Shown: positions 8,296 to 16,954 of the stretch, piece after piece
How the letters are laid out: every line of letters starts with the position of its first letter
Numbering within the stretch: the first letter of the stretch is position 1
Source of the DNA: Streptomyces brevispora
GTDB taxonomy: Bacteria > Actinomycetota > Actinomycetes > Streptomycetales > Streptomycetaceae
Assembly: GCF_007829885.1 (NCBI RefSeq)
Contig: NZ_VIWW01000001.1
Location: 4,216,001 to 4,280,000 of the forward strand
DNA: 64,000 nucleotides
Direction: 5' to 3'
Notes under the pieces: generated by a model
The model's input: the letters and a program-made list of their open reading frames with translations, nothing else
Told to the model about the DNA's origin: nothing
Database searches by the model: none
Program-made: the position numbers and the translations under genes

Positions 8296-10422
8296 TTAGT
8301 TGTCGACAGACGTGGTCGTGTCCGCGAAGTGGCATGCGTCGCGGTGGTCCCGGTCTCCTCTCCCCGTGAGCTGCGGAGTGACCCCGCGACACTGCTCCTT
8401 CTGCGGATTCGACAGCGTCAAGTGGAGCGGACATCTGGTGACGAACCGGCAACCCGGCTGGTCGTCGGTCGGACTGGGAAGGTCGCCCTTGAGCAGGGCT
8501 CGTTCCCGGGTGCGTTCCGCGACCGGATCGGGCAGGGGGATCGCGGAGAGGAGCGCCTTGGTGTAGGGGTGTCTGGGGTTGTCGAAGACGGAGTCGGTGT
8601 CGCCGATCTCGACGATCTGCCCCAGGTACATCACCGCCACGCGGTCGGAGATGTGGCACACCACCGACAGGTCGTGGGCGACGAAGAGGTAGGACAGGCC
8701 CAGTTCGGCCTTGAGGTCGTTGAGCAGGTTGATGACGCCGGCCTGCACCGAGACGTCGAGAGCCGAGACCGGCTCGTCGAGAACCAGCAGCTGCGGCTTC
8801 GTGGCGAGCGCCCGGGCGATGCCGATGCGCTGCCGCTGCCCGCCGGAGAAGGCCGCGGGGAAGCGGTCGCGGTGCTCGGGGTCGAGTCCGACCAACTCCA
8901 TGAGCTCCGCGACCTGGGTGTCGAGCACCTTCCTGTCGCGTTCACCGATCGCGCGGACGGGTTCCGCGAGGATGTCGAAGACCGTCATGCGGGGGTCCAG
9001 CGCGCCCATGGGGTCCTGGAACACCATCTGCATGTTGCGGCGGACGGAGCTGATGTCCTGCTTCCGCTTCAGGTCCGCCGTGTCATGGCCGCAGACGGAG
9101 ATGCTGCCCTGCTCGGGCGGCTTCAGCCCCATGATCTCCAGCAGTGTGGTGGTCTTGCCGCAGCCCGACTCGCCGACGAGCCCGAGCGTCTCTCCCTCGC
9201 GGATGTCCAGGTCGATGCCGTTGACGGCGAAGACGGTGCCCACCTTGCGCTTGAGCAGGCCGCCCTTGGTGAGCGGGAAGGTCTTGGTGACACCGGAGAG
9301 TTCCAGGACCTTCGGCCGGTCCTCGCGGGGGACGGCCGTGGCCCGGTTCTCCCTGCCGCCCGGGACGGGGTAGATCGGCAGGCCGCCGATGGCGCCGTCG
9401 TCGATCTCCGCGGCACGCCGGCAGGCGGCCGAGTGCTCGTCGCCGTCGTCGCCCTCGGTGATCGCCAGCAGGGGCGGTTCTGCTTCCCTGCAGGCGTCCT
9501 GCACCGCGGGGCAACGCGCCGCGAAGGGGCAGGCGTCAGGAAGGTCCACCAGGAGCGGCGGAGTCCCCGGGACCGGGGTCAGGGCCTCCCTGGAGCGGTC
9601 GTCCAGGCGGGGTATCGCACCCATCAGGCCGATGGTGTAAGGCATGCGCGGTCGCGCGAAGAGCTCGTCCACCCCGGCACGCTCGACCGGGCGACCGGCG
9701 TACATCACCATGACGTCGTCGGCCGATCCGGCCACCACCCCGAGGTCGTGGGTGATCAGGATGACCGCGGCCCCGGTCTCGCGCTGGGCCGTCTTGAGGA
9801 CATCGAGGATCTGCGCCTGCACGGTGACGTCGAGAGCGGTCGTCGGCTCGTCGGCGATGATCAGGTCGGGGTCGTTCGCGATCGCCATGGCGATGACGGC
9901 CCGCTGGCGCATACCGCCCGAGAACTCGTGCGGGAACCCCTTGGCGCGGCGGTCGGGGTTGGGGATGCCGACCAGGTCCAGCAGTTCGACGGCCCGTTTC
10001 CAGGCGGCCGCGGACGAGATGTCCTGGTGGATCTGGAGGGCCTCGACGATCTGGGCTCCGATGCTGAAGATCGGAGTGAGCGACGAGAGCGGATCCTGGA
10101 AGATCATGCCGATGCGCTGACCGCGCACCTTCGACATCTGCCGGTCGTCGAGGTCGAGGAGGTTCTTCCCGCCGAGCGTGATCTCGCCGGTGACCGCGGC
10201 GTAGTCGGGCAGCAGCCCCATGACTGCCATGGACGTGACGGACTTGCCCGATCCCGATTCGCCCACGATGCCCAGGGTCTTGCCGCGGTGCAGGTCGAAG
10301 GAGACGCCGCGGACGGCTTCCACCCGGCCTGCTTCCGACGGGAAGGCCACCTTCAGGTCACGCACGGACAGCAGGGGCTGCCGGGTGTCGGGCTCGGTTG
10401 TGACAGCGCGTTGCTCGATCAT
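8296..10422 (-). CDS. Fused DppD-DppF peptide ABC transporter ATPase
   Basis: A single 708-aa protein with two complete ABC ATPase halves. Half 1: Walker A GESGSGKS (near residue 55), signature FSGGMRQRAV, Walker B LIIADEPTTALD, cysteine cluster CPFAARCPAVQDAC. Half 2: Walker A GESGCGKTT (near residue 412), signature FSGGQRQRIG, Walker B LLVLDEPVSALD, end cluster CRFVTRCP. The order matches DppD followed by DppF, and a linker of about 60 residues joins them. Such fusions are known in the family; here it replaces the two genes seen in the neighbouring operon. It overlaps the upstream permease gene by 4 bases. Confidence 0.94.
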   Translation of the reverse strand: MIEQRAVTTEPDTRQPLLSVRDLKVAFPSEAGRVEAVRGVSFDLHRGKTLGIVGESGSGKSVTSMAVMGLLPDYAAVTGEITLGGKNLLDLDDRQMSKVRGQRIGMIFQDPLSSLTPIFSIGAQIVEALQIHQDISSAAAWKRAVELLDLVGIPNPDRRAKGFPHEFSGGMRQRAVIAMAIANDPDLIIADEPTTALDVTVQAQILDVLKTAQRETGAAVILITHDLGVVAGSADDVMVMYAGRPVERAGVDELFARPRMPYTIGLMGAIPRLDDRSREALTPVPGTPPLLVDLPDACPFAARCPAVQDACREAEPPLLAITEGDDGDEHSAACRRAAEIDDGAIGGLPIYPVPGGRENRATAVPREDRPKVLELSGVTKTFPLTKGGLLKRKVGTVFAVNGIDLDIREGETLGLVGESGCGKTTTLLEIMGLKPPEQGSISVCGHDTADLKRKQDISSVRRNMQMVFQDPMGALDPRMTVFDILAEPVRAIGERDRKVLDTQVAELMELVGLDPEHRDRFPAAFSGGQRQRIGIARALATKPQLLVLDEPVSALDVSVQAGVINLLNDLKAELGLSYLFVAHDLSVVCHISDRVAVMYLGQIVEIGDTDSVFDNPRHPYTKALLSAIPLPDPVAERTRERALLKGDLPSPTDDQPGCRFVTRCPLHLTLSNPQKEQCRGVTPQLTGRGDRDHRDACHFADTTTSVDN

Positions 10423-11375
10423 GCGCGGCCTCCTGACTGCGAGGTGGGGTCGAGGGCGTCCCGCAGACCGTCACCGATGAGCGCCATCGCCACGGTGAGC
10501 AGCACCACCAGGGCCGCCGGCAGGTAGAACAGCCAGGGCGCGGTGGACAGGGTGTTCTGCCCGTCGGCGAGCATGGAACCCAGCGATACGTCGGGCTGCT
10601 TGACGCCGAAACCGATGAAGGAGAGCGCCGTTTCGGCCTGCACGGTCGAGGCGACACCGAGGGTGAACGTCACGATGAGCAGGGACCCGATGTTCGGCAG
10701 CAGGTGGCGGACGATGGTGCGGATCGGACTGACGCCCATGAAGCGGGCCGCCATCACGTACTCGCGCTCCCGCAGCGAGGTGGCCAGGGACCAGATCACC
10801 CGGGCCGTGAGCATCCAGCCGAACAGCGTGAGGACCACGACCAGGACCTGCCAGTCGCCGCGGTAGTGCGTACCGACCAGGGCGATGATGAGGAACGACG
10901 GCAGGATGAGCAGGAAGTGCACGAGACCGAGCATCGCCCGCTCGGCCTTGCCGCCGTAGTAGGCGGCGGTGGTGCCGAACAGTCCGGCTATGGCGGTGGT
11001 CAGCAGCGACACCGTCACGGCGATGATCAGCGATCTGCCGAGGCCGTGCACGAGTTGGGCGTAGACGTCGTTGCCCGCGCCGTTGGTGCCCAGCAGGTGG
11101 CCGCCGACCCCGGGGGCGACAGAGAGCGCGGTGAAGTCCGCCTCCATGTGGTCCCAGTGGGTCAGGTACCGGCCGAACAGCGAGAAGAGCACGAGGAGGG
11201 CGAAGAGGACCAGGCCGCCGAGCGCCGCCTTGTTGCGCGCGAAGCGCCGCATGTAGAGCTTGAACGGGGAGAGGCGCTTGCCATCGGAGCCGGTCTTCCC
11301 CGGTTCCTGGGCTTCGGCCCCGTTGGGGCGCACCTCTTCGGTGGCGGGTCCGGCACCGGGCATGTTGATGGCCAC
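10419..11375 (-). CDS. Peptide ABC transporter permease, OppC type
   Basis: Inner-membrane permease, 318 aa. About 50 soluble N-terminal residues (KRLSPFKLYMRRFARNKAAL) precede helix 1. The EAA loop is REYVMAARFMGVSPIRTIV and the protein ends GDGLRDALDPTSQSGGRA, both OppC features. The segment GVGGHLLGTNGAGNDVYAQL corresponds to the periplasmic LLGTDxxGRD-type motif. It is coupled to its neighbours: 1 base after the OppB gene and overlapping the fused ATPase gene. Confidence 0.93.
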   Translation of the reverse strand: MAINMPGAGPATEEVRPNGAEAQEPGKTGSDGKRLSPFKLYMRRFARNKAALGGLVLFALLVLFSLFGRYLTHWDHMEADFTALSVAPGVGGHLLGTNGAGNDVYAQLVHGLGRSLIIAVTVSLLTTAIAGLFGTTAAYYGGKAERAMLGLVHFLLILPSFLIIALVGTHYRGDWQVLVVVLTLFGWMLTARVIWSLATSLREREYVMAARFMGVSPIRTIVRHLLPNIGSLLIVTFTLGVASTVQAETALSFIGFGVKQPDVSLGSMLADGQNTLSTAPWLFYLPAALVVLLTVAMALIGDGLRDALDPTSQSGGRA

Positions 11376-11376
11376 G

Positions 11377-12360
11377 TCAGCTCACCCTGATCCTGGGGTC
11401 GAGGGCCACGACGACGAGGTCGGCGAGAATCGCACCGATGGCCGTCATGAGGGCACCGAACGCTGCGACGGCGACGACGCCGTGCACGTCGTTCGTGCTG
11501 ATGGTTCTGGTGAAGTACTCACCCATTCCGTGCCAGGCGAAGACCGTCTCCGTGATCACGGCGCCGGTGAACAGTGCCGGCATCGCGAATGCGACCTGAG
11601 TGGCGACGGGAATGATCGAGGTCCGCAGCCCGTGCCGGTAGATGGCCTGCTTCTGCGTCAACCCCTTGGCCCGTGCTGTACGGACGTAGTCGGAGTTGAT
11701 GTGATCCAGCAATAGAGATCGCTGCAACAGGTGGTATCCGGCATAGGAGATGAACGTGAGCGAGATCGTGGGCAGGATCGCGTGCGTCGCTCTGGACCCG
11801 AAGACCGACCAGAACCCGGCGACGTCGGGACTCTGCGCTCCCGCGACGGGCAACAGTGTGCTGCCCAGGGCCTGGTTCAGCGCGATGGCCACGAGTACCA
11901 CCGCGAGGGAGGCCACCGCGGAGGGGGTGTTGAAGGAGATCACGGAGAGCCCCTGCCACACCCGGTCGGCGGCCTTGTACTGGCGCGACGCGGTGTAGAC
12001 GCCCAGCCCGACCCCGATGATGATGGACAGGATCGTCGCGCCCAGGACCAGTTGGCCACTGACGAAAATTCGATAGGCGACCTGGTCGTTGACGCTGCCC
12101 CCGGTCGGCGACTGGCCCCAGTCGAAGTGAGTCACGATCTGGGATATCCAGTGCCACCACCGATCCGTGATCGGTTTGTCTGGATTGAGATTGTAAAGCG
12201 CCAGCGAATGGTTGATCTGGGCTGGAGTTCGAGGCGGTCGCAACGCGGTGTAGTTCGACGCAGGCTTGAGGAATGCGTTAGCGAGGAAATACGTGAGGTT
12301 GGTCGCGACGGCGATCATCAAAAACCAGCCGACTGCTTTGCGGGCGATGTAACGCAGCAC
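11377..12360 (-). CDS. Peptide ABC transporter permease, OppB type
   Basis: First gene of the inverted operon (327 aa from the start chosen). The open frame extends to a TTG at 12402, but the GTG at 12360 (VLRYIARKAVGWFL) gives the normal OppB N-terminus and has AAAGG about 9-10 bases upstream, so I prefer it. Several membrane helices follow. The EAA loop is SDYVRTARAKGLTQKQAIY and the C-terminus is DLVVVALDPRIRVS. The large loop after helix 1 (NPDKPITDRWWHWISQIVTH) is typical of OppB from actinobacteria. Confidence 0.9.
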   Translation of the reverse strand: MLRYIARKAVGWFLMIAVATNLTYFLANAFLKPASNYTALRPPRTPAQINHSLALYNLNPDKPITDRWWHWISQIVTHFDWGQSPTGGSVNDQVAYRIFVSGQLVLGATILSIIIGVGLGVYTASRQYKAADRVWQGLSVISFNTPSAVASLAVVLVAIALNQALGSTLLPVAGAQSPDVAGFWSVFGSRATHAILPTISLTFISYAGYHLLQRSLLLDHINSDYVRTARAKGLTQKQAIYRHGLRTSIIPVATQVAFAMPALFTGAVITETVFAWHGMGEYFTRTISTNDVHGVVAVAAFGALMTAIGAILADLVVVALDPRIRVS

Positions 12361-12862
12361 TCTTAGCCGGCCTTTCTTGATATAGGGTGTATCGGCCCGC
12401 AAATCCGGTGGGTGACCGGACGCTTGCCGCGCTGACCGGGCACCGGGTCGCGAGCGCTCGGACGGGAAGTGCGGATCCTCGGGGGGTCAGAAAATGACTG
12501 GCGCGAGACCCTTCCGGTGTAGGAGCCTGGGGTGTGTTGACGGAGCTTCACCGATGCGTGGAGCAGGAGTGGGCAGCGCGCCGGGCATGAAGTGACGACC
12601 TCGGGTGAGAGTGAGTCAGTTCAATGCGGCCGCACGATTCAGCAGCGTCTCTGCTGACGATTGCAACTGCCCGTGTGGCGCGTCAAGGCTGGTCAGGTCG
12701 CGATCCGGTTAAGCCGAAGCCGCATATCGGTCATTCTTTGCGAAAATTTTTAACGCCGAGGTGGACGCGCGGTGAACCGTGGGGTTTCGCAGGCTCCAAA
12801 GGTGCAAAACGAACCTTCGCGCGCATTCACCTCTTCACGTCTGATCCAGGACGGGACGGCCC
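12361..12862. other. Intergenic region upstream of the inverted peptide operon
   Basis: About 500 bases between the stop of the peptidase gene and the start of the OppB gene, both on the minus strand. It should hold the operon's promoter. AT-rich CCTATATC lies 25-30 bases before the GTG, and a small inverted repeat GTCA-N5-TGAC is centred near 12494. No gene, strong terminator or recognisable riboswitch is visible. Confidence 0.5.
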
Positions 12863-14995
12863 TCAGGCCGGGCCCGCCAGCGACCGCTTCAGGAAGTCCA
12901 CTTGGAGCAGCAGCAGATTCTCCGCCACCTTCTCCTGCGGGGTCATGTGCGTCACCCCGCTCAGCGGCAGCACCTCGTGCGGCCGCCCCGCGGCGAGCAG
13001 CGCCGACGACAGCCGCAGCGTGTGCGCGACCACCACGTTGTCGTCCGCGAGACCGTGGACGATCAGCATCGGGCGCACCTGCTCGGCCGCGTGCGACAAA
13101 CCCTCGTCGGTGACCAGCGAGTTGTACGCGTACACCTCGGGCCGGGCCGCCGGGTCGCCGAGGTAGCGCTCCGTGTAATGGGTGTCGTAGAGCCGCTGAT
13201 CGGTCACCGGGGCGCCCACCACCGCCGCGTGGAAGACGTCCGGCCGCCGCAGCACGGCCATGCCCGCCAGGAAACCGCCGTACGACCAGCCGCGGATGGC
13301 CACCCGCTCCAGGTCCAGCGGGAACCGCTCGGCGAGCGCGTGCAGCGCATCGACCTGGTCGTCGAGGGAGAGGGCGAGGTTGTGCTTGACCGCCTTCTCC
13401 CAGCCGGGTGAACGGCCCGGGGTGCCACGGCCGTCCGCGACGACCACGGCGAAACCCTGGTCCGCGAACCACTGCGAGGTGAGATGCGTGTTGTGGGTGG
13501 CGACCACCCGACGGCCGTGCGGCCCACCGTACGGATCCATCAGGACCGGAAGCGGACCATCCGATTCCTTGTAACCGGTCGGGAGGAGTACGGCGCACGG
13601 AATCCGCCGTGCGCCCCCTTCGGTGAGCTGTGCCCGCACGGAAAGAACCGGCTGCTCCGCGTGGTTCGTGACGGTCGTGATCCGCTTCCCGTCCCGGAGC
13701 ACCTGAGCAGTCGTTCCCGGCCGGTCCGGGGAGGTGGAGACCAGCACCGTCACCCCGCCGGCCCGGACCGCGGAATGCACGCCCACGCCCTCCGAGACCC
13801 GCTCCACGCCCAGCTCGTTGACCCGGTAGACATGGCTCTCGCCGATCTCCGGCCCGGCCGCCCGCTCACCCGCCGACGCCGTCAGCAGGATGTCCGATTC
13901 ACCGATGTCCAGGACCGCCTGGATCTGCAACTGCGCCCCGGTCAGCGGCCGGTCGCCGACCGCGAGGACCCGCGCCCCGCCCTCGTCCGCGATCCGTACG
14001 AGCCGCCCGTCCGGCGCCCACGCGGGCACTCCCGGGAACAGGTCCAGCCAGACCGGATCCTCGTCCACGTGCACCGTCCGGGTCGTACCGGTCTCCGGGT
14101 CCACCGCGAGATGGAGCTGGCTCTGCTGGTCCCGGGCCTGCACGAGCAGCAGCGGCGCCCCGCCCGACGACCAGTGCACCTGCGCCAGATACGGGAACCG
14201 GGCCCGGTCCCAGACCACTTCGGTGTGCTCCCCGGCCAGGTTCACGACGAAGAGCCGCACCACGGCGTTGGGCGTCCCGGCCGCCGGGTACGCGATCTCG
14301 GCGGGCTTGCGCTCCGGGTGTGCGGGGTCGGAGATCCACCACCGCTGGACCGGGCTGTTGTCGACCCGGGCGACGAGCATCCGGTCCGACTCGGGCGACC
14401 ACCAGAAGCCCCGGGAGCGCTGCATCTCCTCGGCCGCGATGAACTCCGCGAGGCCGTAGGAGACCTGGGCGTCCTCCGGCTCCGCGAGCGCCCTGTCCTC
14501 GTCGCCCCCGGCGCTCACGACGCGCAGCGCCCCCTTGGACACATATGCGATGTGTCGTCCGTCCGGGGAGGGGCGCGGATCGATCACCGGACCGGGTACG
14601 GGCAGCGCGCGCGCCGTGCCCGCCCGCAGCTCCGCGACGTACACCTTCCCGGAGAGCGCGAACGCCGCCAACTCCGCGGCTGCGTCGACCGCGTAGCCCA
14701 CGATCCCCGACGCACCCTCGCGGCTCCGCTCGCGCCGGGCCCGCTCCTGCACCGACAGCCGCTCCGCCGAACCGCCCAGCAGCACCGCCGGATCGGCCAC
14801 CACCCGCTCCCGGGGCGCACCGTCGCCGGCCAGGTCCAGCACCCACAGCCGGGTCGACCGGTCGGTGCCCGACCCCGAGCGCAGGAAGGCCACCCGCTCA
14901 CCATCGGGTGACACGGTGAACGCGCGGGGTGCGCCCAGGGTGAAGCGCATCGTCCGGGCCGACTGGAGCGGAAAGGTGATCTCTGACGAAGTCAT
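12863..14995 (-). CDS. Prolyl oligopeptidase family (S9) dipeptidyl-peptidase-like protein
   Basis: A 710-aa serine peptidase of the DPP-IV/acylaminoacyl peptidase type. Residues 1 to about 440 form the beta-propeller region, with repeated segments such as FTVSPDGERVAF, DPRPSPDGRHIAYV and FWWSPESDRMLVA. The C-terminal alpha/beta hydrolase has the nucleophile motif GWSYGG (Ser571), an acid in HGLADDNV (Asp651 or 652) and His683 in GVTHMT. There is no signal peptide, so it is probably cytoplasmic, cleaving short peptides. Its position beside three peptide importers suggests it uses imported peptides. ATG at 14995. Confidence 0.93.
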   Translation of the reverse strand: MTSSEITFPLQSARTMRFTLGAPRAFTVSPDGERVAFLRSGSGTDRSTRLWVLDLAGDGAPRERVVADPAVLLGGSAERLSVQERARRERSREGASGIVGYAVDAAAELAAFALSGKVYVAELRAGTARALPVPGPVIDPRPSPDGRHIAYVSKGALRVVSAGGDEDRALAEPEDAQVSYGLAEFIAAEEMQRSRGFWWSPESDRMLVARVDNSPVQRWWISDPAHPERKPAEIAYPAAGTPNAVVRLFVVNLAGEHTEVVWDRARFPYLAQVHWSSGGAPLLLVQARDQQSQLHLAVDPETGTTRTVHVDEDPVWLDLFPGVPAWAPDGRLVRIADEGGARVLAVGDRPLTGAQLQIQAVLDIGESDILLTASAGERAAGPEIGESHVYRVNELGVERVSEGVGVHSAVRAGGVTVLVSTSPDRPGTTAQVLRDGKRITTVTNHAEQPVLSVRAQLTEGGARRIPCAVLLPTGYKESDGPLPVLMDPYGGPHGRRVVATHNTHLTSQWFADQGFAVVVADGRGTPGRSPGWEKAVKHNLALSLDDQVDALHALAERFPLDLERVAIRGWSYGGFLAGMAVLRRPDVFHAAVVGAPVTDQRLYDTHYTERYLGDPAARPEVYAYNSLVTDEGLSHAAEQVRPMLIVHGLADDNVVVAHTLRLSSALLAAGRPHEVLPLSGVTHMTPQEKVAENLLLLQVDFLKRSLAGPA

Positions 14996-15160
14996 GGGCC
15001 GAACCTATCGGCCGACCCCGGCCCGTGCGCCCCTCGTGCTGCTGTGCCCCGATCAATGCCCTGCGACGGATAGTTATGATCCGTAGCGCTCGGTGGGTAT
15101 GAACCTGCTGGCTCCATGCGTGCTGCCCGTCCCCGACCGTACTGATGGAGGTGAACCGCC

Positions 15161-15355
15161 GTGGCACTCTCGATTTCGGCGGTGGTGCTGCTGGCGATCG
15201 TCGTCTTCCTGCTGGTCCGGAAGTCCGGACTGAAAGGCGGACATGCGGTGGTCTGCATGCTGCTCGGTTTCTATCTCGCCAGCTCGTCCATCGCGCCCAC
15301 CATCTCCGAGGTGACGACGAATGTGGCGGGCATGATCGGAGGGCTCAAATTCTGA
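15161..15355 (+). CDS. Small conserved membrane protein (64 aa)
   Basis: Starts with GTG 15161 preceded by GGAGGTGAAC at a good distance. The protein has a hydrophobic N-terminal helix (ISAVVLLAIVVFLLV), a basic RKSGLKGG turn and a second helix (HAVVCMLLGFYLASSSIA), then a short C-terminal segment. This looks like a two-helix hairpin in the membrane. I recognise it as a conserved Streptomyces hypothetical protein without known function. It sits about 85 bases before mshB in the same orientation. Confidence 0.8.
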   Translation: MALSISAVVLLAIVVFLLVRKSGLKGGHAVVCMLLGFYLASSSIAPTISEVTTNVAGMIGGLKF

Positions 15356-15439
15356 CAGCGCCAACCGTGCTCGGTTCGTCGGCGCCCGGCGCGTGGGCGC
15401 CGTCGGCCTTCGGGGCCGTCGGCTCGTAGGGTGGTCCCC

Positions 15440-16339
15440 ATGACGGACCTTCCCACCCGGCGTCTGCTCCTGGTGCACGCGCACCCCGACGACGAGTCGA
15501 TCAACAACGGCGCCACCATGGCCAGGTACGCCGCCGACGGCGCTCTGGTCACTCTGGTGACCTGCACGCTCGGCGAGGAGGGCGAGATCATCCCGCCAGC
15601 GCTCGCGCACCTCGCATCCGACCGGGACGACTCCCTGGGTCCCTGGAGGCAGGGTGAACTCGCGGCAGCGATGAAGGAACTGGGGGTCATCGACCACCGC
15701 CTCCTCGGCGGCCCCGGCCGGTTCCGCGACTCCGGAATGATGGGCGCCGAGCAGAACCACCGCCCGGGCGCCTTCTGGTCCGCCGATGTGGACGAGGCCG
15801 CCGGACACCTCGTGGAGGTGATCCGCTCGGTCCGCCCCCAGGTGCTGGTCACGTACGACCCCGACGGGGGCTACGGACACCCCGACCACATCCAGGCGCA
15901 TCGGGTCGCGACCCGCGCCGCCGAACTGGCCGCCGACCCCGCCCACCGCCCCGGCTCCGGCGCCCCGCACACCATCGCCAAGATCTACTGGAACCGGGTG
16001 CCGCGCACGGTCGCCGAGGACGCCTTCGCGCGCCTGCGCGCCACCGCCCCCGACGCCTTCCCGGGCATCGCCGCGATCGACGACGTACCCGGTGTGGTGA
16101 ACGACACCCTGATCACCACCGAGATCGACGGCACCGCTCACGCGGCGGCCAAGGCCGCGGCGATGCGGGCGCACGCCACCCAGATCGCGCTGAGCGGACC
16201 CTTCTTCGCCCTGTCGAACGATCTGGGCCAGCCCGTCCTCACCACCGAGTACTACGAGTTGGTGAGCGGCACATCGGGCGCCGCTCCGGGGGCGCGGGAG
16301 AACGATCTCTTCGCCGGACTGACGGGAGCGGACCAGTGA
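15440..16339 (+). CDS. mshB: N-acetyl-1-D-myo-inositol-2-amino-2-deoxy-alpha-D-glucopyranoside deacetylase (mycothiol synthesis)
   Basis: MshB, 299 aa, removes the acetyl group from GlcNAc-inositol in mycothiol biosynthesis, a zinc-dependent cytoplasmic reaction. The zinc-binding motif AHPDDE (His15, Asp18) and the second site GHPDH (147-150) are intact, as is VTCTLGEEGEI. The related Mca amidase is excluded mainly by the resemblance to Mycobacterium MshB. ATG 15440 is preferred over an in-frame GTG at 15431 since it gives the usual N-terminus. The next gene starts in the stop codon (GTGA overlap), indicating co-transcription. Confidence 0.95.
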   Translation: MTDLPTRRLLLVHAHPDDESINNGATMARYAADGALVTLVTCTLGEEGEIIPPALAHLASDRDDSLGPWRQGELAAAMKELGVIDHRLLGGPGRFRDSGMMGAEQNHRPGAFWSADVDEAAGHLVEVIRSVRPQVLVTYDPDGGYGHPDHIQAHRVATRAAELAADPAHRPGSGAPHTIAKIYWNRVPRTVAEDAFARLRATAPDAFPGIAAIDDVPGVVNDTLITTEIDGTAHAAAKAAAMRAHATQIALSGPFFALSNDLGQPVLTTEYYELVSGTSGAAPGARENDLFAGLTGADQ

Positions 16340-16779
16340 GCAGCAGGCAGCGGGCCGCACGGACCAACGCACCGCCGAGGGACATTCCGGCCACCGGTCT
16401 GGCCGCTCCCCTCAACCCCCGCCGGATCGTCGCCCTGCTGGGCCTCGCGGTCCTCGGTGCGGCCGTCGGGATCGCCGGGACGCTGGTCCAATCCGCCTGG
16501 TTCCCCGCCGGATTGCTGCTCACACTGCTCGCGTCCGCCGGTCTCTTCTACGGCGGTCGCTGCCTCATGGAAGCCCAGTCGGGCGCCCTGGCACCCGCCG
16601 CAGGGTGGCTGGTTTCGGTCATTGTTCTCCTGGGCGGACGCCCGGAAGGGGACTACGTCTTCGGCGATGAACTGGGCCTCGCCCTCTTCATGCTGGGCGG
16701 GATGGTCGTCGCTGTGATCTGTGCCACCATGTCGCGGTCACCGCAACCGGGTGCCGACAGTGGACGACCTGGCAAGTAA
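16336..16779 (+). CDS. Membrane protein, DUF6113-like
   Basis: A 147-aa integral membrane protein whose GTG start overlaps the mshB stop codon. About 30 polar residues are followed by four hydrophobic segments (IVALLGLAVLGAAVGIAG; FPAGLLLTLLASAGLFYGG; GWLVSVIVLLGG; LALFMLGGMVVAVICA). The GRPEGDYVFG motif before the last helix is conserved in these Streptomyces proteins. The function is unknown. The tight link to mshB is also seen in mycobacteria (Rv1170-Rv1171, from memory), so a role near mycothiol metabolism is possible but unproven. Confidence 0.8.
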   Translation: MSSRQRAARTNAPPRDIPATGLAAPLNPRRIVALLGLAVLGAAVGIAGTLVQSAWFPAGLLLTLLASAGLFYGGRCLMEAQSGALAPAAGWLVSVIVLLGGRPEGDYVFGDELGLALFMLGGMVVAVICATMSRSPQPGADSGRPGK

Positions 16780-16954
16780 TGTGCCACGTCCGATCCCGTA
16801 ATGCCCTCTGTCCGTCCGGGGGGCGCGCAGTCGTTTCCCCCGGTCGCGGGGTGTCTGTCGGCCGCGGCCAGTAAGGTGGTTCGCGCGCCGAGCCGTCCCC
16901 AGGCCTGCGGCATGGGGGAAGTACGGGCGGCGGAGCCAATCGGGAGAACCTGCT

